This document shows, piece by piece, positions 25,897-36,362 of a stretch of 64,000 nucleotides of DNA. The stretch spans positions 62,001 to 126,000 of the forward strand of contig CAZKBS010000002.1 in NCBI GenBank assembly GCA_964551435.1. The letters are read 5' to 3'. The stretch comes from UBA2020 sp964551435 (GTDB lineage Bacteria > Pseudomonadota > Alphaproteobacteria > Micavibrionales > UBA2020). The position numbers were made by a program, and so were the translations under genes. The notes below the pieces were generated by a model. It made no database searches, was not told the origin of the DNA, and saw only the letters and a list, made by a program, of their open reading frames with translations. Within the stretch, counting starts at the first letter, position 1. Every line of letters begins with the position of its first letter.

Positions 25897-28236
25897 ATGT
25901 CCGAAACCGCCGCAACAGCAAAGGAACAACATCCCGAACCTGCAGCGGGCAAAAGCGTTTTTTCTGCACTTGTTCTCGGTGTCTTCAGCCTGACGCTTTT
26001 CCTTTCGGCCGCGCTCATGTTTGCCATCCAGCCGATGACCGGCAAGATGCTGCTGCCTCTGGTGGGCGGCACACCGTCGGGCTGGATTGTCGCGATGGCG
26101 TTTTTCCAAATCATGTTGCTGGGCGGGTATTTGCTCGCACACGCGCTCTCCAGATTATCGCCCCAGTTGCACGCGCTGTTTTATTTATCCGCGCTGGCTT
26201 TCGGGCTTTCTTTTTTACCTGTCGATATCGGCAGTCATGCCGCCAGCCTGCCCACCAGCCCCGGTGCGATTGATATTTTCAAAATCCTTTGCGCCAGCCT
26301 GTCGGTACCATTTATCGCCATTTCGGCGACATCATCGACGATACAGCGGCTGTTTACATCCACCAGCCACCCCTCGGCGCATGATCCCTACTTCCTTTAT
26401 ATCGCCAGCAACGTCGGCAGTCTGGCCGGACTTTTGCTCTATCCCACTGTCTTCGAGCCTGCGCTCACCATCAGCACGCAGGCCGGTTACGCAACACATG
26501 CCTATATGTGGCTGCTGGGTATCGGCGGACTGTGTCTTGCCCTTTCGTTCTGTCTCATCCGCCGTGAAAAACAAACCGCCGCAGCCGCAGCGTCTGCATC
26601 TACCGCGCCGCTGCGCCTGATGTCGCGTGAATGCCTGCAATGGGCTGCGCTTTCGTTTATCCCCTCCAGCCTGCTTTTGGGCGTTACAATATATATCACG
26701 ACCGACATTATGTCGGTGCCGATGATGTGGGTTATCCCCCTCGGGATTTATCTTGTTACGTTCATGATTGCCTTTTCCAAAGCCGCATGGGTGCCGCGCA
26801 ATCTGCTGAAAGATATGTTGCCTGCCGCGTCGTTTGTCGCGGTACTGGCGATTTCAGTGATGCAGATGCCGTGGATGAGCGATTGGGCAGGTATTCTTTT
26901 TTATCTCACCATTTTCACCGTCGCGACGCTGGCCTGCCATATCGAACTGGCCAATCGCCGTCCGCTGGAAGGACGCAGCAAAGATTTAACGGCCTATTAC
27001 CTGATGATGTCCATCGGCGGCGCGGCGGGCGGCGTTTTGAATGCCTTCATCATACCGCTGGTGGCTGACAGGCTGGTGGAATTCCCGCTGGTGATGGCGG
27101 CGGCACTTTTGCTGCATCCGAAATTCTCGCTGCAGCGTCCGCTTGGCAAAGTGGCGACTGGCGCATTGCTGCTTGCGGTGCTCACGCTGCCGGTCACGCC
27201 CCCGCAGATCGACATAACGCCAAATCATGTTTTTGAGATCGTTTTCTTCACGATTTCCATGATTTTGCTCAACGCGCTGGTATTCCGGCAGGTACGCAAA
27301 CATATCAATTCTGAAAGCTTGATCGCCGTGACAGCGATGCTTCTGTTTGTCGGGCAATTCATCCAGACACGCGAAAATCTGGTTTATATCGACCGCAGTT
27401 TTTACGGCACGATACGGGTATTTGACAGCCCCAGCGTTACGGCGAGCAATATCCGCTATCAGCTGCGCATGTTGCATCATGGCACCACGGTGCACGGGGT
27501 GCAGGTCTTGTCCCCCGACATCCTGCGGACCGAGCCGACGGCTTATTACAGCAAACCCGGTCCGCTCGGAGATGTTTTCGAGGTTTTCAAGCCCGCGAAA
27601 ATCGGTGCTATCGGCCTCGGCGCGGGCGTCCTCAGCTGTCATACCGCGCCCGGTCGCCACTTCACCTTTTTTGAAATCGACCCGTCGATGGTCAAGGTCG
27701 CACAGGAAAAATTCTATTACCTCAAAGAATGCGCCAACGACAACCCGCCCGATATCATCATCGGCGACGGACGTCTGGAAATCGCCAAGCAACCGGTCGG
27801 CGCGTTCGACCTAATTATCGTCGATGCGTTTTCGTCGGATTCAATCCCTGTCCACCTGATGACGCTGGAGGCGATGGTCGAATACATCAACCATACCAGC
27901 CTGAACGGCGTCGTCGCGTTTCATTTGTCCAATCGCTATTTCATGCTGGAAGACCGCCTGGTTGCCATCGCCAACCAACTGGGTCTGGAGCACAGCTTCC
28001 GCTTTGACTATAAATTCAAACACGACAGCAACCTGCTGTTCCGCTACCCCAGCAAATGGCTGGTGATTTCGCGCGGCAATCTGGACGTCTTGAAAAAGCA
28101 CAATAAAGAATGGCAAAAAATAAAAGCCAGCGAGGGCAAGCTGTGGACGGATGATTACTCCGATCTTCTCAGCGCCATTTACCAATTATCGCCCCTTGCT
28201 ATAAAAATCAAAAAGACCGAGCAGGAGAAGAAATGA
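25897..28236 (+). CDS. Membrane/spermidine-synthase-like fusion protein, copy 1
   Basis: A 779-residue polytopic protein. About 500 residues carry many hydrophobic helices (FAIQPMTGKMLLPLVGGTP, then AMAFFQIMLLGGYLLAHAL). A C-terminal SAM-binding domain of the spermidine-synthase type has GLGAGVLSCHTAPGRHF (motif I), FFEIDPSM, GDGRLEIA and IIVDAFSSDSIPVHLMT. The catalytic Asp region of true SpeE differs, so polyamine synthesis should not be assumed. It starts one base after carA and overlaps copy 2 by four bases. Copies 1-3 have near-identical N-terminal and C-terminal motifs and clearly arose by tandem duplication. Confidence 0.85.
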   Translation: MSETAATAKEQHPEPAAGKSVFSALVLGVFSLTLFLSAALMFAIQPMTGKMLLPLVGGTPSGWIVAMAFFQIMLLGGYLLAHALSRLSPQLHALFYLSALAFGLSFLPVDIGSHAASLPTSPGAIDIFKILCASLSVPFIAISATSSTIQRLFTSTSHPSAHDPYFLYIASNVGSLAGLLLYPTVFEPALTISTQAGYATHAYMWLLGIGGLCLALSFCLIRREKQTAAAAASASTAPLRLMSRECLQWAALSFIPSSLLLGVTIYITTDIMSVPMMWVIPLGIYLVTFMIAFSKAAWVPRNLLKDMLPAASFVAVLAISVMQMPWMSDWAGILFYLTIFTVATLACHIELANRRPLEGRSKDLTAYYLMMSIGGAAGGVLNAFIIPLVADRLVEFPLVMAAALLLHPKFSLQRPLGKVATGALLLAVLTLPVTPPQIDITPNHVFEIVFFTISMILLNALVFRQVRKHINSESLIAVTAMLLFVGQFIQTRENLVYIDRSFYGTIRVFDSPSVTASNIRYQLRMLHHGTTVHGVQVLSPDILRTEPTAYYSKPGPLGDVFEVFKPAKIGAIGLGAGVLSCHTAPGRHFTFFEIDPSMVKVAQEKFYYLKECANDNPPDIIIGDGRLEIAKQPVGAFDLIIVDAFSSDSIPVHLMTLEAMVEYINHTSLNGVVAFHLSNRYFMLEDRLVAIANQLGLEHSFRFDYKFKHDSNLLFRYPSKWLVISRGNLDVLKKHNKEWQKIKASEGKLWTDDYSDLLSAIYQLSPLAIKIKKTEQEKK

Positions 28237-30545
28237 CCGCACAAACCGCAGCACAGCCGTCCGGCTTCCGTCAGCAGGCAGCTCTGATTGTTTTCAGCCT
28301 GACCCTGTTCCTCTCGGCGTCGCTGATGTTCGCTATTCAGCCCATGACCGGCAAAATGCTGCTGCCCATCGTCGGCGGCACACCCGCGGGCTGGATTGTG
28401 GCCATGGCGTTTTTCCAAATCATGCTACTGGTCGGCTATCTGGCAGCGCATCTTTTGGCGAAGCTGCCGGCGCGGCTGCATGCGATGACTTATATCGGGC
28501 TTCTTTGCATCGGACTTGTTTCGATGCCCGTCATGCTAGCGCCCTATGTGCAAAAGCTTGACGTGACCCCCGATGCAAGCGGCATTTTTATTATCCTGAC
28601 CTTTGCCCTCGCCCTGCCTTTTGTGGCGGTATCGGCGACATCATCAACGATACAGCGCCTGTTTACCACCACAGGCCATAAATCCGCGCATGACCCTTAT
28701 TTCCTTTACGTTGCCAGCAACATCGGCAGTTTTTCCGGCCTGCTGCTTTATCCGCTGGTGTTCGAGCCGAGCCTCGCGCTATCCGAACAAACCCGCTATG
28801 TGACGTGGTTTTATTGCGGCTTGATTGCGCTGGCGGCTATATGTCTTGCACTTTCCGGCAAAGAAACAAAAGCGGCGCCACAGAACGCTGCTGGCCCGAC
28901 CGTGCCCGTCACCGGCGCGCAGTATATGCAATGGATGCTACTGGCCTTCGTCCCGTCGAGCCTGTTGCTGGGCGTCACGTTCTATATCACCACCGATATC
29001 ATGTCGGTGCCGATGATGTGGGTACTGCCACTGGCGCTCTACCTGCTTACCTTTGTCATCGCTTTCAGCCGCAAAAGCATTATTCCGCTCTGGCTGGTGC
29101 AAGCCCTTCACCCTTGGGCCGTGATTGCCGTTATTCTGTTTGCCAGTATCTACAAACTCAAATGGCTGGCCAGCTGGAATGGTGTATTTTTCTATCTGGG
29201 TATATTTTTCATCGTGGCGCTGAGCTGCCATCTGCGTCTGGCCGCACTGCGCCCGCTGGATGAAAACCGCAAACACCTGACCGGTTTTTACCTGATGATG
29301 TCCGTCGGCGGCGCGCTGGGCGGCATTTTCAACGCCTTCATCGTGCCCGCTTTTGCCGTACGCATGATGGAGTTGCCTCTTATTCTTGTCTTTTCACTGC
29401 TGCTGCATCCAGCCATACAGAAAAAAGGTCTGGCTGCGGGGTTGATTTGCCTGATCTGCCTGATCTCCGCCCTGACGATGGGGCAAACACTGCCGCAGTT
29501 CCTTGTGCCCAAAGATGCACTGGCGAACCTGACAATTATTGTTTTGATGTTGATCACGGCGATTGCGTTTATCGCACAGCGTTTTGTCGATGTTTTCAAA
29601 ATGCCCACGCTGCTTGGCCTGACAGCGCTTCTGTTCCTGCTTTCGCAGTTCATGACCGACGCTGCCGATATCCAGCACAGCAGCCGTAACTTCTATGGCA
29701 CCATCCGCGTATTCGAACGCATGATTACCATCGACAATCCGCTGGCAAGCAACAAGGAACAAATGGAAAGCAAGGACTACAAAGTCCGCTTTATCGTGCA
29801 TGGCACCACCACCCACGGCCTGCAAATTCTGGAGCCACCCGAATACCGTAACACCCCGACGCTTTATTTCTCTCCGCGCGGACCGCTTGGCGATGCGTTC
29901 GAGATGAAAAAACCGAAACAGGTTGCCGTTATCGGCCTCGGCGCCGGTGTCATCAACTGCTATAACGCGCCGGATCGCCATTTCACCTTTATCGAAATCG
30001 ACCCCGACATGGTGACGACGGCAGAAAACTATTTCACCTTCCTCAGCGATTGCAAATCGGCCGCCCCGCCCAAAATTATCGTGGGCGATGGTAGGCTGGA
30101 ACTTGCCCGCATGGAAGACCGCAATCTCGACATGATTATCGTCGATGCTTTTTCTTCTGACTCTATTCCGACGCACCTGCTGACCAAGGAAGCGATTGAC
30201 GAATACATGAAGAAGCTGAAGCCCGACGGCATTCTGGTTCTGCACCTGTCCAACCGGTTTTTCTACCTCGAAAGCCTGTTCGCCGCTTATGCGGATGCTT
30301 TTGGTCTGCAAAATCGTTTCAGTTTCTTCCCTTACGATGACCGTCCTTTCACGACGCCTAGCCGCTGGATGGTATTGGCCGGAAAAGAAGCCGACCTCTC
30401 CAAGTTGACCAAAGAAAAACATTGGCAGGAACTTGACGGTAAAAATACAACCTACTGGACGGATGACTACACCAACATCATGAGCGTCATTCACCTGACA
30501 CCGCCCGAAAGCCACACCTATCGCATCAAAGGTCAAAAACAATGA
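28233..30545 (+). CDS. Membrane/spermidine-synthase-like fusion protein, copy 2
   Basis: The 770-residue paralogue of the genes on either side. The N-terminal membrane region has FAIQPMTGKMLLPIVGGTP and SATSSTIQRLFTTTGHKSAH. The C-terminal SAM-type domain has GLGAGVINCYNAPDRHF, FIEIDPDM, GDGRLELA and IIVDAFSSDSIPTHLLT. The start ATG overlaps the stop of copy 1 (ATGA) and GAGGAGAAGAA-type purine sequence precedes it. Its own stop overlaps the start of copy 3 in the same way, so all three should be made together. Substrate unknown. Confidence 0.85.
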   Translation: MTAQTAAQPSGFRQQAALIVFSLTLFLSASLMFAIQPMTGKMLLPIVGGTPAGWIVAMAFFQIMLLVGYLAAHLLAKLPARLHAMTYIGLLCIGLVSMPVMLAPYVQKLDVTPDASGIFIILTFALALPFVAVSATSSTIQRLFTTTGHKSAHDPYFLYVASNIGSFSGLLLYPLVFEPSLALSEQTRYVTWFYCGLIALAAICLALSGKETKAAPQNAAGPTVPVTGAQYMQWMLLAFVPSSLLLGVTFYITTDIMSVPMMWVLPLALYLLTFVIAFSRKSIIPLWLVQALHPWAVIAVILFASIYKLKWLASWNGVFFYLGIFFIVALSCHLRLAALRPLDENRKHLTGFYLMMSVGGALGGIFNAFIVPAFAVRMMELPLILVFSLLLHPAIQKKGLAAGLICLICLISALTMGQTLPQFLVPKDALANLTIIVLMLITAIAFIAQRFVDVFKMPTLLGLTALLFLLSQFMTDAADIQHSSRNFYGTIRVFERMITIDNPLASNKEQMESKDYKVRFIVHGTTTHGLQILEPPEYRNTPTLYFSPRGPLGDAFEMKKPKQVAVIGLGAGVINCYNAPDRHFTFIEIDPDMVTTAENYFTFLSDCKSAAPPKIIVGDGRLELARMEDRNLDMIIVDAFSSDSIPTHLLTKEAIDEYMKKLKPDGILVLHLSNRFFYLESLFAAYADAFGLQNRFSFFPYDDRPFTTPSRWMVLAGKEADLSKLTKEKHWQELDGKNTTYWTDDYTNIMSVIHLTPPESHTYRIKGQKQ

Positions 30546-32848
30546 CGACCACAACCGCATCCTCCCCGAAAAACAACGGTAACGTCGCGCTGTATCTTTT
30601 CAGCGGCACGTTATTTATTTCTGCGGCGCTGATGTTCGCCGTCCAGCCGATGGTGGGCAAAATGCTGCTGCCGCTTATCGGCGGCACGCCGGCGGGCTGG
30701 ATTGTCGCCATGGCGTTCTTCCAGATCATGCTGCTGGTCGGGTATTTTCTGGCCCATGCGCTGTCGATGGCAACGCCGCGGCGACACGGGATGCTGTATA
30801 TTCTGGCGCTTCTCGCGGGGACTTTTTTTCTGCCGCTGCACCTCTCGGACGGACTGGACGAGAAACTGCCGATTTCCATCGAAATCCTGCGCCTGCTGAC
30901 ATTGACGGTCGCGGTGCCATTTATTGCACTCTCGGCCACGTCATCGACCATCCAGCGTTTGTTTACCGAAACGGGGCACCCTTCGGCGAATGACCCGTAC
31001 TTCCTTTATGCGGCCAGTAACCTTGGCAGTTTCGCGGGACTTTTCGCTTATCCCATTCTCGCCGAACCGCAGCTGGGGCTGTCTGCCCAGACACAGGTAT
31101 GGCAAGGCGCTTTCCTGCTGCTCATCATACTGGCCACCAGTTGCCTGCTGATTGCGCGCGGCCATGTGCGCAATCATAGCGCCGCGGAAGCCCAACCCTC
31201 CACCGAAGACAACATCAAAGTATCGAACACGCAGCGCCTGCGCTGGATTTTGCTGGCGTTTATTCCCTCCAGCCTGCTGTCGGGCGTCACGACACATATC
31301 TCGACGGATATTTTTTCCGCCCCGATGATATGGGTACTGCCGCTGGGCGCTTATCTGCTGACATTCGTTATCGCGTTCAGCCGAAAGCCGTTTGTTTCTT
31401 TCGACACCATCAACCAGCTGCATCCGCTGGTGGTGCCGCTGGTCATCGGCCTGCTGTCGAGCAATAACCTGCTGATGCGCCTCTCGTGGCCGGCGATGCT
31501 GTTCCACGTATTCGCCTTCAGCGTGGTTGCACTGCTGTGCCACATGCTACTGGCGCAAAGACGCCCCGAAAACAGCCGTAAACATCTGACAGAATTCTAC
31601 CTGATGATGTCCATCGGCGGGGCGCTTGGCGGTATTCTGAATGCCTTTATCATTCCCTATACGCTCGACAGCCTGATTGAATATCCGCTTCTCATGATCC
31701 TGTCGCTGTTCGTCAATCCGGCCTTCAAAAAGCCGCTGACGCGCTACGGCCGTACGCTGATCCTCATCAGCATCGGCCTTGTCGGCGGATATTATATATT
31801 TATCAAAACGATTGCCCCCGCCATCTATTCGACGGCGGTCGGCATCATCACGCCGCAAATCGTCATGGTCGATATTGCCATGGCGGTTATGTTCATCATC
31901 ATGTCTGCAAACGTGCGCAGCGCCATTGCCGGCTGCGTGGCGATGCTGATTTTGACGGAAATCATCCTGCCCAAAAACCAGCTACTGACCGAACGTAACT
32001 TTTTCGGTGTCATTACTATTTTCGAGCGCCCGATGCAGATCGAGGGGCAGAAATACACCGCCCGTTTCATGTATCACGGCACGACGACGCACGGCACCCA
32101 GATCATGGAAAAGCCGTATAACAAGACACCGACCACGTATTTCACCGAAATCGGCCCCCTTGGCAATACGTTCATGCTGTACCAGCCCAAAAGGGTTGCC
32201 GTCATCGGCCTTGGCGTCGGCACCATCAATTGCTATTCGACACCGGACACGGAAATGACGTTTATTGAAATCGATCAGGGCGTTGTCGATGTCGCAAAAA
32301 GCCATTTCACCTTCCTTGACGATTGCACGGGCAAACGCCCGCCGCGTATCATTGTCGGCGATGGCCGCATCGAACTTGAAAAGCTTGATGAAAAATTCGA
32401 CATGATTATCATCGACGCATTTTCGTCGGACACCATCCCCATCCACCTGCTAACGACGGATGCTATCCGGAGCTACCTCGGAAAGCTGGATGACAACGGC
32501 ATGCTGGTCATGAATATTTCGAACCGGTATTTCAACCTTGCCCCCATTCTGGCGAAAAACGCGGCGGAGGTCGGAATTTATTCCCGCACCCGACTGCATA
32601 CGTTCGAAGAAGTCGAGGGGAACGAGGAGTTCAACCGCCGTTATCCATTCGCCTCTTCCAGCTTCTGGATGGCGATGTCCAAAAACCGCGACACGCTGAT
32701 GCCGCTACGCGATATGCAGTGGGTCGAACTGGCCGCCGACAAATCGCTGCGCGCGTGGACGGATGATTACACCAACCCCATGCGCATGCTGATACATTTG
32801 TATCCAGTCAAAATGCGCGCCGCCGAAGAAGCCGAACAAACACAATAA
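30542..32848 (+). CDS. Membrane/spermidine-synthase-like fusion protein, copy 3
   Basis: The 768-residue third paralogue. Shared segments are FAVQPMVGKMLLPLIGGTP, SATSSTIQRLFTETGHPSAN, FYLMMSIGGALGGILNAFI, GLGVGTINCYSTPDTEM, FIEIDQGV, GDGRIELE and IIIDAFSSDTIPIHLLT. It looks the most diverged of the three by eye (for example SSLLSGVTTHISTDIFSAP in place of SSLLLGVTxYITTDIMSVP). carB begins 37 bases after its stop, with its own AAGAGGACA ribosome site. Confidence 0.85.
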   Translation: MTTTTASSPKNNGNVALYLFSGTLFISAALMFAVQPMVGKMLLPLIGGTPAGWIVAMAFFQIMLLVGYFLAHALSMATPRRHGMLYILALLAGTFFLPLHLSDGLDEKLPISIEILRLLTLTVAVPFIALSATSSTIQRLFTETGHPSANDPYFLYAASNLGSFAGLFAYPILAEPQLGLSAQTQVWQGAFLLLIILATSCLLIARGHVRNHSAAEAQPSTEDNIKVSNTQRLRWILLAFIPSSLLSGVTTHISTDIFSAPMIWVLPLGAYLLTFVIAFSRKPFVSFDTINQLHPLVVPLVIGLLSSNNLLMRLSWPAMLFHVFAFSVVALLCHMLLAQRRPENSRKHLTEFYLMMSIGGALGGILNAFIIPYTLDSLIEYPLLMILSLFVNPAFKKPLTRYGRTLILISIGLVGGYYIFIKTIAPAIYSTAVGIITPQIVMVDIAMAVMFIIMSANVRSAIAGCVAMLILTEIILPKNQLLTERNFFGVITIFERPMQIEGQKYTARFMYHGTTTHGTQIMEKPYNKTPTTYFTEIGPLGNTFMLYQPKRVAVIGLGVGTINCYSTPDTEMTFIEIDQGVVDVAKSHFTFLDDCTGKRPPRIIVGDGRIELEKLDEKFDMIIIDAFSSDTIPIHLLTTDAIRSYLGKLDDNGMLVMNISNRYFNLAPILAKNAAEVGIYSRTRLHTFEEVEGNEEFNRRYPFASSSFWMAMSKNRDTLMPLRDMQWVELAADKSLRAWTDDYTNPMRMLIHLYPVKMRAAEEAEQTQ

Positions 32849-32885
32849 CCGTCACAACCACGGACAAGTAAAAGAGGACACGCAC

Positions 32886-35800
32886 ATGCCAAAACGTACC
32901 GATATAAAAAGCATCGCGCTCATCGGTGCCGGACCCATCGTTATCGGACAGGCATGCGAGTTTGACTATTCCGGCACGCAGGCCTGCAAGGCGCTGCGCG
33001 ACGAGGGATACCGCGTCATCCTCATCAACTCCAACCCCGCGACCATCATGACGGATCCGGAACTCGCCGATGCAACGTACATCGAACCGATTACGCCGGA
33101 AATTGTCGCCAAAATCCTCGAAAAAGAACGCCCCGATGCGCTGCTGCCGACCATGGGCGGACAGACGGCGCTGAACACCGCGCTAGCGCTGGCCAAGAAT
33201 GGCACGCTGGAGCGTCTGGGTATCGAGCTGATTGGCGCCAACCAGCGTGCGATTGAACTGGCCGAAGACCGCCAGCTGTTCAAGGAAACCATGGCTAAGC
33301 TGGGGCTTGAATGTCCCAAAAGCCGCACCGTCAGCACCTTTGGCGAAGCGATGGACAGCCTTGAGCATGTCGGCCTGCCTGCCATCATCCGTCCGTCCTT
33401 TACGCTGGGCGGTACCGGCGGCGGCATTGCCTATAACCGCGATGAATATGTGGATATCGTACGCTCCGGCCTTGCGGCATCGCCGGTGAAGCAAATTCTT
33501 ATCGAAGAATCCGTGCTGGGCTGGAAAGAATATGAAATGGAGGTCGTGCGCGACAAAGCCGACAACTGCATCATCATCTGCTCCATCGAAAATATCGACC
33601 CGATGGGCATCCATACAGGTGACAGCGTCACCGTCGCCCCGGCTCTGACGCTGACAGATAAAGAATATCAGGTCATGCGCAACGCCTCGCTGGCGGTTTT
33701 GCGCGGTATAGGTATTGAAACGGGCGGATCGAACGTGCAATTCGCGGTCAACCCCGCCGATGGCCGTCTGGTCGTCATTGAAATGAACCCGCGCGTCAGT
33801 CGCTCCTCCGCACTTGCGTCCAAGGCGACGGGCTTTCCGATTGCCAAGGTCGCGGCCAAGCTGGCCGTCGGCTACACGCTGGACGAACTGACAAACGACA
33901 TCACCAAAACGACCCCTGCGTCGTTCGAGCCGACAATTGATTACGTCGTCACCAAAATGCCGCGTTTCAGTTTTGAAAAATTCCGCGGCACGGAAGAGCG
34001 CCTCTCGACATCCATGAAGTCTGTCGGCGAGGTTATGTCGATGGGCCGCACGTTCGAAGAGTCTTTGCAAAAAGCTTTCTGTTCCATGGAAACCGGCCTT
34101 GTCGGGCTGAAGGAAATGAACCTGGCGCCCGCGGGTGAGGAATTCCACCCACAGCACGTGCTGGCCGCCCTGTCGCAGCCGCGCCCCGACCGCCTGCTGG
34201 TCATCGCGCAGGCCTATCGCCACGGATTTTCCACCGAAGAAATCCACGACCATTGCAAATTCGACCCGTGGTTTTTGGAAAAAATCAAAAAACTGGTCAC
34301 CGAAGAAGAACGCATCCGCAAGGAAGGCCTACCCAAAACCCAAGCTGAATGGATTGCCGTCAAACAGCTCGGCTTTTCCGACGCGCGGCTTGCCCAGCTG
34401 ACGGGCAAGAAAACTGCCGATGTCACCAAGGCGCGGCATAAAGCGGACGCGCTGCCCGTTTTCAAACGCGTGGATAGCTGCGCGGGCGAATTTCCGTCGG
34501 ATACGTCCTATATGTATTCGACATACGAAACCGACCGCGCGCTCAGCAATGAATGCGCGCCGTCGAACCGCAAAAAAGCCATCATCATCGGCTCCGGCCC
34601 CAACCGCATCGGTCAGGGCATCGAATTTGATTATTGCTGTGTCCATGCCTCCTTCGCCCTGCGCGAAAAAGGCATCGAAAGCATCATGATCAACTGCAAC
34701 CCTGAAACTGTATCGACGGATTACGATACCTCCGACCGTTTGTATTTCGAGCCGATTACCGCCGAAAAAGTGCTGGATATTATCGACGCCGAAAAGAAAA
34801 ACGGCGAAGTGCTCGGCGTTATCGTGCAGCTGGGCGGACAAACGCCGCTGAAACTCTGCCGTGACCTTGAACAGGCGGGCGTCAAAATTCTCGGCACCAG
34901 CCCCGATGCCATCGACCTTGCCGAAGACCGCGAGCGTTTTTCAAAACTGCTGCACAAGGCAAAACTGAAACAGCCCGCCAACGGCCTTGCCCGCAGCGCG
35001 GCCGAGGCGGAAAAAATTGCCCACGACATCGGCTATCCCATCGTGATCCGCCCGTCTTACGTGCTGGGCGGGCGCGGCATGGAAATCGTGCATGATACCG
35101 CGTCCCTGCGACGTTATATCAATACCGCCGTCGAGGTTTCCGGCGATGCGCCGGTGCTGATCGACAAATACTTGCAAAACTGCATCGAAGTAGATGTCGA
35201 TGCGCTGAGCGATGGCAAGGAAGTCTTCATCGCCGGCGTGATGGAACATATCGAAGAAGCGGGCATCCATTCGGGCGACAGCACATGTTCCCTGCCGCCG
35301 CATTCGCTGCGTCAGGAAATTGTGATTGATTTGATGGACCAGAGCATCACGCTTGCCAAGGCGCTGGGTGTTGCCGGCCTGATGAACGTGCAATTCGCCG
35401 TGCAGCAAAGCCGCGACCCCGCCAATCTGGATGCCTATGAAATCTATGTCATCGAAGTGAACCCGCGCGCGTCGCGCACCGTACCGTTTGTGGCCAAAGC
35501 GACCGGCATGGGCATCATCAAGGCCGCCACGCGCCTGATGACGGGCGATAAAATCGCGGCGCTGAAAGCCGAAGGCATCATCCACCACCGCAAATTCGAC
35601 CACGTATCGGTGAAAGCGCCCGTCTTCCCCTTCGACCGTTTCCCCAAGGTGGATTCGGTGCTTGGGCCAGAAATGCGCTCCACCGGCGAAGTCATGGGCA
35701 TCGACCGCGATTTCCGCCGCGCATTTGCCAAGGCGCGCATCGGCGCGGGCGCCAAATTGCCCCTGTCGGGCACGGTTTTTATCTCGGTTCGCAACAGTGA

Positions 35801-36170
35801 TAAGAACGTGATTATCCCGCTCGCGGCCAAACTGGCTGATATGGGTTTTCATATTGTTGCCACCAGCGGGACGGCAAAACACCTTGTAGAGGCCGGAATC
35901 CGCGCCCGCAAAGTCAATAAAGTCCATGAAGGTCAACCACATATCATTGATGCCATGATCAACGGCGACATCGCGCTGATGCTGAACACCACCGATGGCC
36001 CGCAGGCCGTGGCCGACGACTTTAACTTGCGCCGCGCGGCGTTACAGAATAAGATTCCCTACTATACGACGATTTCCGGTGCGAAGGCGGCTGTGGATGC
36101 CATAGCCGCCCTGCGTCAATCGGGGCCGTTTGACGTCAAATCGCTGCAGGATTATCTGGCGGCGGCCTGA
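32886..36170 (+). CDS. carB: Carbamoyl-phosphate synthase large subunit
   Basis: Uses two ATP, bicarbonate and ammonia to make carbamoyl phosphate. It is 1094 residues with two homologous ATP-grasp halves. Half one opens IALIGAGPIVIGQACEFDYS and half two opens AIIIGSGPNRIGQGIEFDYC. The C-terminal allosteric (MGS) domain includes KHLVEAGIRARKVNKVHEGQ. Both halves have the expected PSFTLGGTGGG and PSYVLGGRGME nucleotide loops. It is the last gene of the carA-3x membrane protein-carB run. A 192-base gap with two hairpins separates it from greA. Confidence 0.97.
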   Translation: MPKRTDIKSIALIGAGPIVIGQACEFDYSGTQACKALRDEGYRVILINSNPATIMTDPELADATYIEPITPEIVAKILEKERPDALLPTMGGQTALNTALALAKNGTLERLGIELIGANQRAIELAEDRQLFKETMAKLGLECPKSRTVSTFGEAMDSLEHVGLPAIIRPSFTLGGTGGGIAYNRDEYVDIVRSGLAASPVKQILIEESVLGWKEYEMEVVRDKADNCIIICSIENIDPMGIHTGDSVTVAPALTLTDKEYQVMRNASLAVLRGIGIETGGSNVQFAVNPADGRLVVIEMNPRVSRSSALASKATGFPIAKVAAKLAVGYTLDELTNDITKTTPASFEPTIDYVVTKMPRFSFEKFRGTEERLSTSMKSVGEVMSMGRTFEESLQKAFCSMETGLVGLKEMNLAPAGEEFHPQHVLAALSQPRPDRLLVIAQAYRHGFSTEEIHDHCKFDPWFLEKIKKLVTEEERIRKEGLPKTQAEWIAVKQLGFSDARLAQLTGKKTADVTKARHKADALPVFKRVDSCAGEFPSDTSYMYSTYETDRALSNECAPSNRKKAIIIGSGPNRIGQGIEFDYCCVHASFALREKGIESIMINCNPETVSTDYDTSDRLYFEPITAEKVLDIIDAEKKNGEVLGVIVQLGGQTPLKLCRDLEQAGVKILGTSPDAIDLAEDRERFSKLLHKAKLKQPANGLARSAAEAEKIAHDIGYPIVIRPSYVLGGRGMEIVHDTASLRRYINTAVEVSGDAPVLIDKYLQNCIEVDVDALSDGKEVFIAGVMEHIEEAGIHSGDSTCSLPPHSLRQEIVIDLMDQSITLAKALGVAGLMNVQFAVQQSRDPANLDAYEIYVIEVNPRASRTVPFVAKATGMGIIKAATRLMTGDKIAALKAEGIIHHRKFDHVSVKAPVFPFDRFPKVDSVLGPEMRSTGEVMGIDRDFRRAFAKARIGAGAKLPLSGTVFISVRNSDKNVIIPLAAKLADMGFHIVATSGTAKHLVEAGIRARKVNKVHEGQPHIIDAMINGDIALMLNTTDGPQAVADDFNLRRAALQNKIPYYTTISGAKAAVDAIAALRQSGPFDVKSLQDYLAAA

Positions 36171-36250
36171 CGGAACAACCAGACACAGAGTTTCAAAGAA
36201 CAACACAATGAATACGCGCACTGTCTTCCCGCTGTTTTCCTGATACCGCA

Positions 36251-36336
36251 TGCCGCCGCGCTTGCGGCAGGATGCCTACAGGAAAAAAGCAGGAAAAGAC
36301 AGTTCGATATTTTTGCGCATGCAAAAAACCATGCGC
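36251..36336 (+). other. Two hairpins in the carB-greA gap
   Basis: TGCCGC/GCGGCA (36251-36256 and 36264-36269, 7-base loop) and GCGCATG/CATGCGC (36315-36321 and 36330-36336, 8-base A-rich loop). The second ends 26 bases before the greA ATG. Neither has a T-run after it, so they look more like leader structure or a protein site than an intrinsic terminator. Confidence 0.4.
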
Positions 36337-36362
36337 CGACGAAGTACAAGGATGACAAAGAT

